Below, piece after piece: positions 1 through 10,092 of a DNA stretch of 64,000 nucleotides. The stretch comes from Comamonas thiooxydans (GTDB lineage: Bacteria; Pseudomonadota; Gammaproteobacteria; Burkholderiales; Burkholderiaceae_C), in contig NZ_AP026738.1 in assembly GCF_002157685.2 (NCBI RefSeq), positions 3,596,001 to 3,660,000 of the forward strand. Reading direction: 5' to 3'. The notes beneath the pieces were generated by a model, which saw only the letters and a list, made by a program, of their open reading frames with translations, was not told the origin of the DNA and made no database searches. Position numbers and translations under genes: made by a program. Numbering within the stretch: position 1 is the stretch's first letter; every line of letters starts with the position of its first letter.

Positions 1-429
1 GCACCCTACCGCGTGTACTACGACGAACGTAAGCTGCAGCAATGCATTCAAGAAAGCAGCGGCCCCACACAGCAACTGACCCTGTGCCTGGGCAGCCGCC
101 ACGCCAACGGCCATGTGCGCGAAACCTGTCTGCGCCAGTTGCTGGCGCATGACTGCGACTGGGTGCTGCCGTTCGTGGTCCGCGCGACTGGCGAGTATGT
201 GCTGGAGATTGCCGAGCATCTGGCAGCCCAGACCCATAGGCTATCGCCACACAGCTACGGCCGTTTTGCTACCGAAAACCCCGAGTTTGTGATGACCTGC
301 AAGCAGCAGGCCGCCAGTTACTGGGACTGCTACCACCGCCAACGCTATCCGCTGCTGCGTCAACACCCAAGCATACGCTTCCTGCGCTGGGTTGACGAGG
401 CCAGACGGTCACTGCCCCACGCCGGTTGA
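1..429 (+). CDS. Hypothetical protein, 5' end outside window
   Basis: The frame is open from the first base of the window, so the gene probably begins upstream; a GTG at position 13 is the first possible internal start. The visible part is about 142 residues, with no membrane segment and several Cys, His, Trp and Tyr residues. I recognise no family. Its 3' end overlaps the convergent CPCC gene by 21 bp, which suggests two compact, real, tail-to-tail chromosomal genes. A helical repeat or regulatory protein is possible, but nothing in the sequence decides it. Confidence 0.55.
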   Translation, partial: APYRVYYDERKLQQCIQESSGPTQQLTLCLGSRHANGHVRETCLRQLLAHDCDWVLPFVVRATGEYVLEIAEHLAAQTHRLSPHSYGRFATENPEFVMTCKQQAASYWDCYHRQRYPLLRQHPSIRFLRWVDEARRSLPHAG

Positions 430-699
430 TGCCACTCTGCGCAGAACACGCGGACTACGTCGATAGCGGCTGCGCGCTGCCGGTGGGAGCACGCTCCTGA
501 GCATGCGGTAATCGCAGGCGCCAAAGCGCTGAAAGTTGCGGCGACCTTCGCGCAGCGTCATATGGTTGGGGCCGGAGTATTCATCCGGGCAGTCCACATC
601 CCAGCCACTGTCCTCCCAGAAGCAGACGCTGCAGATGCTGTACTCGCCACGCTCATCCAGCGAGAAATAGTCGCAGCAAGGACACTGATACAGCGGCAT
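409..699 (-). CDS. CPCC family cysteine-rich protein
   Basis: A small protein of about 96 residues. Its N-terminus carries the CPCC signature (MPLYQCPCCDY), followed by a second pair in the context ICSVCFWED; the four cysteines probably bind zinc. The SGWDVDCPDEYSGPNHMTL region is typical of the Cys_rich_CPCC family, whose function is unknown. I chose the ATG at 699 because AAAGG lies six bases upstream; the frame also extends to a TTG at 726. The C-terminal 25 residues are Arg-rich and less like the family. The gene converges on and overlaps the partial gene at the window start. Confidence 0.75.
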   Translation of the reverse strand: MPLYQCPCCDYFSLDERGEYSICSVCFWEDSGWDVDCPDEYSGPNHMTLREGRRNFQRFGACDYRMLRSVLPPAARSRYRRSPRVLRRVASTGVGQ

Positions 700-797
700 G
701 AAGCGCCTTTCATAAATTCGGATCAAATCAAGCTACAGCGCTTATGCATCATGCGCAGGCAGCTTCTATCTATATAGCAACTACTGAGACCGGACAC

Positions 798-835
798 AAA
801 AAAGCCGGAGACCTTTTCAGGTCCACCGGCTTTTT
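798..835 (-). terminator. Intrinsic terminator of icd
   Basis: A GC-rich hairpin with arms GCCGG/CCGGC and an inner GACCT/AGGTC pairing. On the minus strand it is followed by a run of seven T, and on the plus strand it also ends in T5, so it may act in both directions. It lies about 55 bp beyond the icd stop codon. Confidence 0.85.
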
Positions 836-889
836 GGGGCGTGGGCTGCACTCGCAGGCGGTGTGACCCGCTCTGCGAGGCAAGCTGGC

Positions 890-3121
<2,232 letters not shown>

Positions 3122-3988
3122 CTCTTGTCTCAGGTTGTGAAAAAAGGGGGAAAGGTGCCTTGGGCCTGCATCCCGGGCTTGCGCAATGGGGCCTGACACA
3201 GCGGGACGACACTTTCTTGATGCAATGCGTTCCCACAATACAAAATTCTACGCGCAACCGGGCCGATTTTTTTAAGTCTTGTACAAGACTCAAGGATTTA
3301 GCTCAACTTTCAAAAGGTGTTTTCATTGGGAAACTGGCTTTTTTTCCCGGTTTTCTGCCATGTAAAAATGTCGCCCTGCCGCATTCATTTAGAGACCACC
3401 ACAGCCATGCAAGTTGCGTTTGAGTTGCGTTGAGTAGTTGCGTTGCGCGGCCTTTGGCACAAATTTGCGCGCTCTTTGGCACAAAGTAGCACAAGCTTTG
3501 GCACCAAGGCTGACAAATTGGCAAGCGTTCAGGCTCAAAAATTGTTGTTTTTTCGCCAATCATCGAATCCATCACCCAAGCACGGTGCTGACGGTGAATG
3601 CCCCGGCCTTGGGACTTCACAGCCTTTCCACGACATTCGTGCCGAGACCATGACCTGGTGCCCTGCCTCAAGGCACCCTATTCATTTCTTGTGGCTTAGC
3701 TTTCAGCAAATTGGTCGCTTTGCAATTAAAGACAGGAATTCACTCGAAAGCTCACCATTGCAATCGCCAGCCCTCGGTGCCAAAACGATCACTTCCCCAT
3801 ACATTCCTTGTTACGCGAGCTATTTCTAGAAATTTAGGATCAATTGACATTCATAGCTAGAATGGCCACTTAGCACATTTCTCTAATTTAAAAGCAGTTT
3901 TATTCGGTATTTTTTGATAACTCAAGTGCAATTTCATTGTTCTCAAAAAATTTGCCACTTCTAAAATCACTAAGCTCAGGAAATTAAA
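3122..3988. other. Intergenic region with dispersed repeat, no gene
   Basis: About 870 bp between icd and the AlbA_2 gene. The first half holds an 89-bp repeat (3437-3525) also present at 45.3 kb, and a 24-bp element at 3776-3799 (GGTGCCAAAACG...) with a copy at 45296-45319. Base composition falls steadily towards 3989, where the AT-rich accessory gene starts. Several short frames exist on both strands, but they follow the repeat and show no protein-like composition or convincing ribosome-binding site. Confidence 0.6.
3437..3525 (+). repeat. 89-bp dispersed repeat, copy A (TTTGGCAC motifs)
   Basis: It contains three CTTTGGCAC motifs, the last being the near-palindrome TTTGGCACCAAGG. It aligns without gaps to 45324-45412 with six mismatches over 89 bp, in the same orientation. 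Both copies lie in non-coding DNA upstream of accessory genes, and each precedes an H-NS gene. Function unknown; it could be a protein-binding array, a recombination site or a non-autonomous repeat. Confidence 0.8.
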
Positions 3989-5497
3989 ATGCTGAATGCA
4001 GATGACAAAACAGATATCCAAGAGGCTGCAATTCAAAAATCAGAAAGAATTGACGAAGCACATCAGAACCAAGCTTCAGAACAACGTACAGTGGAGCCTC
4101 TATATTTAAAGTCCGCATGTGCAATCAATAGCGACCACATTCCCGAACTGATGACTCTTGAAGAAGGCTGGTTTGTCGAATTCAAAGAGCGCACCCCGGA
4201 AAATTCAAAAATTGCTAAATCTATCAGCTCCTTCGCCAACTCTCATGGCGGCCTGCTAGTCATTGGGGCGAAGGAAGAGCAGAAAACTCGCCGGCTGGCT
4301 GGATTTGCTCCAATGTCTCGCGAGGATGCTGATCAATGTATATTACGGGCAAGAGATGCCGTTACTGCCCATGTAACCCCTCCGACATTTTTCGAAGTCA
4401 ACGCAGTCGAGCTTAAGGAGATAGAGAAAGACATAGATAAACGCTGGATAGTCGTTATATCAACCCCCAAAGGGCGCCAAGGTCCTTATCTACATAGCAA
4501 CGGATGCATTTATGTCCGCGTGGGCGACGCTGCATCCCCCATCCAACTGACTGACTCTTCTCAACAAGAACGACTGTGGGCCGATTCACTACATCGAAAA
4601 GACAGAATCCGTGCACGTGTAGAGTCTTTATCTGATCAGTTCAAACAGGGTACTCCTTCAATTCATGTTGTGATACTCGCAGATGATGGCGGTGTAAATT
4701 CTTCTCACTGCAAGCATTCTGATTTTCGTAAAATTGCACTGACGAAGCATGCGGAAAATTCCCTCCCTCTCTTTGATCAGGTACAAACACTTGACACCTC
4801 CTTTTTAGCAAGGAGAACTGAGCGTCAAATAAAAAGCAGTGGCGTAATTTGGGACTATGACTATCAACGAAAGCTTCACTTCATACAGATCCCTATCGCC
4901 ACCCATATTTGGTCTGATGGTAATTTTGACAATCAGGCCGACCAATACGAGCTACCGAGACTAGCTAAAATCCTTAGAAGCAGGGACATTACAGATAGTC
5001 TGATGATTACTAATTTACTGCCATCTCTATATTTTTTATCTGTCATTATTCGCAAAGTGCAGATGCTGCACCAGCTAGAGGCATACAAAGGAAATCTGAA
5101 GATTAACGCATGTGTCGTTGATGCAAGGGCGACAGTCCCCTTCCTAGGAACTCCAGCGTATTTCGATGAGATTGAGAATACCAATCTTCCTTATGTCCTG
5201 CGCGACATCGGGTTTTTTCGTCCAATAGAAAATGCGCTTTCTTGGTTCAATTTTTCGTCAGAGCCCACAATTAGCGAAATGGAATCCTTGATTAAGATTG
5301 ATATCCCGGTTGCCTTTTCGGTCTTCTCTTATATTGCGCAGTCAATGGGAATTTCTATTGATTTAACTCTTGGAAATATCCCAGAAGAGGGATCCGATCA
5401 GGAAAATATGGCCATCGCTTATATGTTTAGCGAACTAATTAATCGCAGCTTTTCATATACAAGTCAACCCAATCCAAAATTTAACCGCAGGTATTAA
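3989..5497 (+). CDS. AlbA_2/Schlafen-like domain protein
   Basis: A 502-residue protein. Residues about 45-190 match the AlbA_2 domain (formerly divergent AAA-4): EGWFVEFKERTPENSKIAKSIS, ANSHGGLLVIGAKEE, and the GCIYVRVGDA motif after a PKGRQGPYL stretch. The domain is related to the Schlafen core, binds nucleic acid, and occurs in regulators and defence proteins. The C-terminal 300 residues are unassigned. The gene is clearly more AT-rich than icd and the prophage, with many rare codons, which suggests horizontal acquisition. It occupies the slot upstream of H-NS copy 1 that the MBL/protease pair occupies in the second unit. A role in defence is inference. Confidence 0.8.
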   Translation: MLNADDKTDIQEAAIQKSERIDEAHQNQASEQRTVEPLYLKSACAINSDHIPELMTLEEGWFVEFKERTPENSKIAKSISSFANSHGGLLVIGAKEEQKTRRLAGFAPMSREDADQCILRARDAVTAHVTPPTFFEVNAVELKEIEKDIDKRWIVVISTPKGRQGPYLHSNGCIYVRVGDAASPIQLTDSSQQERLWADSLHRKDRIRARVESLSDQFKQGTPSIHVVILADDGGVNSSHCKHSDFRKIALTKHAENSLPLFDQVQTLDTSFLARRTERQIKSSGVIWDYDYQRKLHFIQIPIATHIWSDGNFDNQADQYELPRLAKILRSRDITDSLMITNLLPSLYFLSVIIRKVQMLHQLEAYKGNLKINACVVDARATVPFLGTPAYFDEIENTNLPYVLRDIGFFRPIENALSWFNFSSEPTISEMESLIKIDIPVAFSVFSYIAQSMGISIDLTLGNIPEEGSDQENMAIAYMFSELINRSFSYTSQPNPKFNRRY

Positions 5498-5672
5498 TTA
5501 TCTAGTATCATCCAATATTAATTCAAACCATAAATTCAATAACATTCCAGTTTCCCATCGTCGAAGATGGCCCACCCGTCATGCTCAGTATGATTACTAT
5601 CTGTAAGGACGTGCAGCTCAAGGTCGTGGGATCACCCATCTCTCCAGCTCAGTTTTTTTATTTTTAAGTACT

Positions 5673-5814
5673 TTTTAATTAACACACCTCAAAATAGTAC
5701 ACAATTCACTCAGTCACTTTCGATTGGAAGTGACCAACTGCATAAGCGATGTATCTCATGTATGAGTGCACCAATTTAGTGCTTTCACAAATATTTACAG
5801 AGGATCTCTTTTAA
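5673..5814 (+). promoter_or_regulatory. Conserved upstream region of H-NS copy 1
   Basis: The 120-140 bp before the start codon closely match the region before H-NS copy 2 (about 48457-48592). The best-conserved part covers GCATAAGCGATGTATCTC, the palindrome CTCATGTATGAG at 5757-5768, and the AGAGGA ribosome-binding site. The similarity fades at about 5673. Conservation of non-coding sequence argues for a functional promoter or autoregulatory site; no exact -35/-10 pair can be fixed by eye. The rest of 5498-5672 is AT-rich with nothing recognisable. Confidence 0.6.
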
Positions 5815-6108
5815 ATGAGCACAAATTCGTACAAGGAATTGTTGGCGCAACGCGAAGCTCTTGAACAGCAGATTGCTGCCGCTCGAAAGGCTGAAGTCGC
5901 AGGCGCGGTGCAAAAAATCAGGGACTTGGTCGAGGCTTTCGGTCTGATGCAGGATGACGTTTTTCCTACCACCAAGCAAAAACAAAAGCGTGAGACTGGC
6001 TCCGTCGCCCCTAAATACCGCGACCCAGCAACTGGCCAAACATGGACTGGCCGAGGAAAGCCTCCGGCCTGGATCAAAGATCAAGACCGTTCCAAGTTCG
6101 AAATCTAA
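5815..6108 (+). CDS. H-NS family histone-like protein, copy 1
   Basis: A 97-residue nucleoid-associated protein. Residues 1-35 form a charged helical oligomerisation segment (KELLAQREALEQQIAAARKA), followed by a Lys/Gln-rich linker. The C-terminal DNA-binding segment is YRDPATGQTWTGRGKPPAWI, with the AT-hook-like GRGKPP loop of H-NS proteins in Comamonadaceae and Burkholderia. It would silence AT-rich foreign DNA. It is preceded by AGAGGA and followed at once by a terminator. A copy with five substitutions in 97 residues lies at 48593; both sit beside the same end of a Mu-like prophage, so the gene may be prophage cargo or part of a duplicated block. Confidence 0.93.
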   Translation: MSTNSYKELLAQREALEQQIAAARKAEVAGAVQKIRDLVEAFGLMQDDVFPTTKQKQKRETGSVAPKYRDPATGQTWTGRGKPPAWIKDQDRSKFEI

Positions 6109-6134
6109 AAGTGGCCCTAGTGGCCACTTTTTTT
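6108..6134 (+). terminator. Intrinsic terminator of H-NS copy 1
   Basis: Perfect nine-base arms AAAGTGGCC/GGCCACTTT around a CTAGT loop, followed by five further T. The hairpin begins within the stop codon. It is identical at H-NS copy 2. Confidence 0.9.
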
Positions 6135-6159
6135 GTTTCGTGGATGCGCCACAGCTTCC

Positions 6160-6951
6160 TCAGAACAGCCCCGCAGGCTCCTCGCTCCTAGCCCAGCTGT
6201 AAATCACCAGCTCGCCACGCTCGACCCGGTTCGCGCCACCTCCAACCGTGTAGTCCAGTTTTAAAGACTCCATCTCATAGTCTTTGAAGCAGTCCCGAAT
6301 GGCTGGATGATCGTTGATGCTTATGACGGCCTTGCCTTTGATTTCCTTGAGCTTTGTGGCCATCAGCTCGTACTGCTCCCACTCAAACGGCACGCCATAG
6401 CCCTCGGTCTCCCAATAGGGAGGATCAAGGTAGAACAGCGTGTGGGCGCGGTCGTAGCGGTTGACACAGGTGGCCCAGTCGAGCTGCTCAATGTAGGTGC
6501 CTCCAGCCATGCGCAGATGGGCTGCCGAAAGGTTCTCCTCGATCCGAAGCAGATTAATGGCTGGAGCCGTGGTCGCCGTGCCAAAGGTCTGGCCAGCCAC
6601 CTTCCCGCCAAAGCTCTGCTGCTGCAGGTAAAAGAACCGTGCAGCACGCTGGATGTCCGTCAAGGTTTCCGGCCTGGTTTCCTGCAGCCATTTAAAGACC
6701 TGCCTACTGGTCAAGGCCCACTTGAACTGCCGCACAAACTCTTCCAGATGGTGGGTCACCACCCGGTAGAGGTTGACCAGGTCACCGTTGACGTCGTTGA
6801 GGACTTCGACATCGGCTGGGTGGCGGGCAAAGTAGACTGCCGCCCCTCCAGCAAAGACCTCCACGTAACAGCTATGGACTGGAAAGCGTTTCAGGAGCAG
6901 ATCGATCAGGCGGCGTTTGCCTCCGATCCAGGGCACGATTGGGTTTGTCAT
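6160..6951 (-). CDS. dam: DNA adenine methylase, D12 class (phage Dam)
   Basis: A 263-residue adenine-N6 methyltransferase. PWIGGKRRL at residues 7-15 and FAGG at about 33 form the AdoMet site, and YLDPPYW at about 178-184 is the DPPY catalytic motif. It is probably expressed last in the late operon and would methylate phage DNA, perhaps at GATC, against host restriction. Its start overlaps com by 80 bp. In Mu, com precedes the mom modification gene in the same way, so Dam seems to replace Mom under Com control. A degraded relative lies at 53.2 kb. Confidence 0.93.
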   Translation of the reverse strand: MTNPIVPWIGGKRRLIDLLLKRFPVHSCYVEVFAGGAAVYFARHPADVEVLNDVNGDLVNLYRVVTHHLEEFVRQFKWALTSRQVFKWLQETRPETLTDIQRAARFFYLQQQSFGGKVAGQTFGTATTAPAINLLRIEENLSAAHLRMAGGTYIEQLDWATCVNRYDRAHTLFYLDPPYWETEGYGVPFEWEQYELMATKLKEIKGKAVISINDHPAIRDCFKDYEMESLKLDYTVGGGANRVERGELVIYSWARSEEPAGLF

Positions 6952-7105
6952 TGGTTTCAGCTGTTGGCCCTGCAGGGGGCTCTGGTTCGGTACTCACGGC
7001 ACTCAGCTGATTGAAGGCCCCACACCTGGGGCACTTAATGCTCAGGCGCACGTATACGCCCTCGCCTAACTTCTTGCGGCAGTTGCCGCAGCGGATATCG
7101 TCCAT
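6872..7105 (-). CDS. com: Com-like zinc-finger translational regulator
   Basis: About 77 residues. The N-terminus has two Cys pairs (IRCGNCRKKLGEG and IKCPRCGAFN), the zinc finger of Mu Com, which binds the mom mRNA and opens its ribosome-binding site. The C-terminal half is Pro/Thr-rich and probably disordered. The ATG at 7105 follows AAAGG with suitable spacing; a TTG two codons upstream is the alternative. The 80-bp overlap with the following methylase gene matches the com-mom arrangement, so the likely target is the dam start region. Confidence 0.85.
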   Translation of the reverse strand: MDDIRCGNCRKKLGEGVYVRLSIKCPRCGAFNQLSAVSTEPEPPAGPTAETNDKPNRALDRRQTPPDRSAPETLSSP

Positions 7106-7256
7106 TTGCAAGCCTTTAAACCTTTAAAACTCTGGTAGGCTCAGCGCGCTCTGTACAGGGTGAGCGGGCCTTGCCAGCTTGCAGGCTGGTTCTGCGGTTG
7201 GGGCTTGGCTGGGTGTTCGTAGCACCTAACCAGGTCGCCCGTTCTTTTTTGGGTGG

Positions 7257-7478
7257 CTACACCTCCCCTTCTGTATAGGTGAGGTTCGGAGCTTCGCCCT
7301 CGATCGCTCCATCCCGCACAAACACGCGCTGGCCAGCCTGCGCTGGGCCTCGCGCCTGCAGCCTTCCTCCACCTGGCATGTTGATCGTGGCCACACCGTT
7401 GATCACAAAAGCCACCGTGCCCACCAGCAAAGGCTTGGGCGACTGCAGATCCATGAACTGCTTGTAGAGGTTAGGCAT
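7257..7478 (-). CDS. Small phage tail-region protein (73 aa)
   Basis: A glycine-rich, probably beta-structured protein containing VGTVAFVINGVATINMPGGGRLQARG. The ATG at 7478 overlaps the tail-hub stop by eight bases, so the genes are translationally coupled. A 73-residue copy at 48945-49166 differs at only three positions and has survived although its neighbours there are broken. No function known; its place after the tail hub suggests a virion or baseplate accessory. The 150 bp between it and com hold no gene. Confidence 0.75.
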   Translation of the reverse strand: MPNLYKQFMDLQSPKPLLVGTVAFVINGVATINMPGGGRLQARGPAQAGQRVFVRDGAIEGEAPNLTYTEGEV

Positions 7479-9303
7479 GAGTTTCGACCTCCAGCGTCTG
7501 ACGCAGCTTGGGAGCCACCCAGTTGATCGACGTCGACCGCACAATCCCCATCACGGTCTCCGGCCCCATGTAGCGAATAAATTGCCCCGGCAGAATCACA
7601 CCAGTCTCGGGCAACACCTGCATGGATAGAGAAACCCGCGCCTGGCGACCCGTGTCGGCAAGCTCTGCCAGGCCGCGCTGCCGGTGCACCGTGGAGTCCG
7701 TGATCAAGGCGTGTGTGACCTGGGGTGCAGTCAGGTCGCCAGCGCTCCCGGCCCGAGTAATGGGGCCAAACACGCCCGCGCTCATGCCACCAACGAACAC
7801 CCTGTTGTAATCCGGCTTGTCCAGGAATTCCGCGCCTTCGACCTCTGCCGCTGCCCCTGGAATCTCGAAATCCGACACCACATCGCCCCAATGCCAGGGT
7901 GCAGTCGGATACTTGGGCAGGATGCGCAGCACCTGGGCGGTGTTATGGGGCTGCACATAACCGCCAGCCGCCGCCGCGATATCGTTAATGGCATCCATGT
8001 AGCTGCCCTGCAGCGCCCAGGCCCCTGCAGGCACTTGCCAGTCCTCCAACTGCCAGTCGACGCCCCAACCAATGGAGACGCCGTTGACCTTGAGCACCTC
8101 TGCTGCCAGTTGCTGGGCCGTCAGCGTCTGGTTTGGGCTACCGAAGGACATGGACTTGGCCCAAGGCTCGGCCAGGACTGCGGCAAGGCCACGCCCGGAG
8201 ACAGACCAGCGCTCCTGGGGCAAGAACCTGCGGTCGCGGCTGGTGCGCTCCAGGCGCAGCTTGAATGACACGCCATTGACGTTGGCCAGGAACTGCGCAG
8301 GGTCGCCATCCGCGTCACGGCCAAGGTGCAAAGCCGCATCCTTATGCAGCGAGGCCGTCCAGTTCCACGTCCAGCTCTGGAAGTCCAGGGACATATTGAA
8401 AGCCAGAGCAGGCAGCTCGACGCCGGTATCCAACCGCGTCAGCACTATTTTGTTGAGCACGATATACGCCCTTCGCGTTGGGATTACGACCAATGCACCT
8501 GGCCCGCCGCCAGTGCATTCACACACAAAAATCAGACGCCCATCACGCGCCGCCAGCGCTTTGAAGAGCAGGCGCGGATCGGGTACATAGCAGCGGTCCA
8601 CGGGCGGCTCGGGATCGACCGGCGGGCCGGGGCGCTTGCTGATGCCTGGTGGCGGCGGCACCGCTTCCTGGTAGCGCACCGCAAAGCCCAGCAGCCACGG
8701 CCGCGCCGTCTGGTGGTCCGTCGACACCCCGGCTACCAGCGGCAGTGCGCTCTGCATGCCCGAGCGTTGCTCTGCCAACCGATCACGCAGGCCGTCCTGG
8801 TGCGGCAGCTCGGATTGCTTTTGCACGGGCTCGCCGCGCTGATGCCGGGCCCGCAGCTGCGGATTGATGGGCCAGCCGGCCTGCGCCTGCACTGCGGCCG
8901 ATTCATGCAACGGCAGGCCGTCCTGATGGCGCATTGCGATCTGCAGCTTGGCCGGCCGCAGCGTGCCCGCCTGCCGGATCTCTGCCGCCTGGGGCCGGGC
9001 CTGCGCGGCTTGCCATCGGCCTTGCCAGCCTGCAGGACTGCGCACCGAGCCCTGCATGCGCTCCAGCACCCCAGCCTTGTGCTGCACTGCAGACTGCCAG
9101 TCCGAGGTGCTTGCCGCCACCAGCGGGCGGGCGGTGTTGCTGTCGTACTCAAGATCGCATTGCAGCGTCATGCCCGGCAGTTGCGCGTCGAGATGCAGCT
9201 CCACGCCAGGCGGCTGCACCTCCTGCCCATCGGGCAGGCCGAAGACCAGCCGCCCATTGGCAGAGGGCTTGCGCTTGAAGACCAGGCGTGCAGAGTCGGC
9301 CAT
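7471..9303 (-). CDS. Phage tail hub/baseplate protein
   Basis: 610 residues in two parts. Residues 1-225 are a low-complexity region of degenerate Gln/His/Arg-rich units (MRHQDGLPLHES, ARHQRGEPVQ, PHQDGLRDR, VRYQEAVPPPP). Residues about 235-610 form a conserved structural domain (LTRLDTGVELPALAFNMSLDFQSWTWNWTASL, WGDVVSDFEIPGAAAEVEG, LPETGVILPGQFIRYMG), consistent with hub proteins of siphophage tail tips. It lies at the distal end of the tail cluster, where hub and receptor-binding proteins are expected. The last 280 codons recur as a pseudogene at 49159-49995. The hub call rests on position and general resemblance. Confidence 0.65.
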   Translation of the reverse strand: MADSARLVFKRKPSANGRLVFGLPDGQEVQPPGVELHLDAQLPGMTLQCDLEYDSNTARPLVAASTSDWQSAVQHKAGVLERMQGSVRSPAGWQGRWQAAQARPQAAEIRQAGTLRPAKLQIAMRHQDGLPLHESAAVQAQAGWPINPQLRARHQRGEPVQKQSELPHQDGLRDRLAEQRSGMQSALPLVAGVSTDHQTARPWLLGFAVRYQEAVPPPPGISKRPGPPVDPEPPVDRCYVPDPRLLFKALAARDGRLIFVCECTGGGPGALVVIPTRRAYIVLNKIVLTRLDTGVELPALAFNMSLDFQSWTWNWTASLHKDAALHLGRDADGDPAQFLANVNGVSFKLRLERTSRDRRFLPQERWSVSGRGLAAVLAEPWAKSMSFGSPNQTLTAQQLAAEVLKVNGVSIGWGVDWQLEDWQVPAGAWALQGSYMDAINDIAAAAGGYVQPHNTAQVLRILPKYPTAPWHWGDVVSDFEIPGAAAEVEGAEFLDKPDYNRVFVGGMSAGVFGPITRAGSAGDLTAPQVTHALITDSTVHRQRGLAELADTGRQARVSLSMQVLPETGVILPGQFIRYMGPETVMGIVRSTSINWVAPKLRQTLEVETHA

Positions 9304-9307
9304 CAGA

Positions 9308-9706
9308 TCACCCCAGCACCGCAGAGATCAGGCGCACCGCACCGCCTGCATACAGTTGCAGACTGGACAGCCGCCAAGGGCCGGCGCCATCGGCCGCCGT
9401 GCATTCGCCATCGCATACGACCTCGCCCGCACCATTGACCAGGCGCGCCCAGCCGGCCACTCCGGTCAGCAGGGCCATGCCGTCGCCCTCGGGCAGCAGG
9501 CGCAGCGCATGGCTCACGATCTCGCCGGCGGGCACCTGCAGCGTCACGCGCCCGACCAGGCGCGCAGTCGTAGCGGCTTCGGGCGTGCTGGGCAGCAAGC
9601 CGTCGTATACCTCAATACACGCGGCGGCCGGACCGGCGTTGATGTCCGCCAGCGTGGCCTGCAGCCTGGCGCTGTTGTGGCGGGCGGAGATGCGCAGCAG
9701 GCTCAT
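9308..9706 (-). CDS. Phage tail-cluster protein of unknown function (132 aa)
   Basis: A mixed Ala/Leu/Gly-rich protein without membrane segments or known motif; the sequence suggests beta strands (ARLVGRVTLQVPAG, WARLVNGAGEVVCDGECTA). It starts four bases inside the upstream 129-aa gene (ATGA-type overlap) and ends four bases before the tail-hub gene, so it belongs to the tail operon. A minor tail or baseplate component is likely from position only. Confidence 0.65.
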   Translation of the reverse strand: MSLLRISARHNSARLQATLADINAGPAAACIEVYDGLLPSTPEAATTARLVGRVTLQVPAGEIVSHALRLLPEGDGMALLTGVAGWARLVNGAGEVVCDGECTAADGAGPWRLSSLQLYAGGAVRLISAVLG

Positions 9707-10092
9707 ACCGAGGGCGCCAGGTTGTCGGCCAGCACGGCCCTGAACTTGTGCAGGTGATCCAACGAGATCACCGTGAAGCGGGCATTCGGGTTGAGCCCGT
9801 CAAAGCGATAGGCACCCGTTGCCGCATCGCTGACCGTCTCGGCCACCAGTTGCAGCGTGGGCTCCAGCAGCAGCACCACCCGGCGAGCGAGCGGCAGCGG
9901 CGCAGGGTCTGCCTGCTCCTGCTTCTCCACGGTGGATGCAATGAAGCCATTGCCCAGGCCCACTGCGGCGGCCAGCAGCGGCTTGGCCAGCAGCACGGAT
10001 TGCGGGAATGCCTTGGGCACCCCGTTGCTGAAATCCTGCCGCTGCAGCAGCGGCCGCAGCAGCGCCCCCGACAAGGTGACCGGCCGGCTCAT
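9703..10092 (-). CDS. Phage tail-cluster protein of unknown function (129 aa)
   Basis: The second half (LLLEPTLQLVAETVSDAATGAYRFDGLNPNARFTVISLDH) resembles a carboxypeptidase-regulatory-like or transthyretin-type beta-sandwich, a fold used in phage fibres and baseplates for surface binding. It is coupled by short overlaps to the 426-aa tail gene upstream and the 132-aa gene downstream. The fold is my inference from the T-G-x-Y-x-F-x-G-L pattern. Confidence 0.65.
   Translation of the reverse strand: MSRPVTLSGALLRPLLQRQDFSNGVPKAFPQSVLLAKPLLAAAVGLGNGFIASTVEKQEQADPAPLPLARRVVLLLEPTLQLVAETVSDAATGAYRFDGLNPNARFTVISLDHLHKFRAVLADNLAPSV

Noticed and set aside
3303..3829. Several overlapping frames across the 89-bp repeat
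   Set aside because: They exist at both repeat copies because of the repeat sequence, differ in the flanks and lack plausible starts.
6135..6160. Exact left end of the prophage
   Set aside because: No terminal TG/CA with target duplication could be matched to the right side, so only approximate borders are given.
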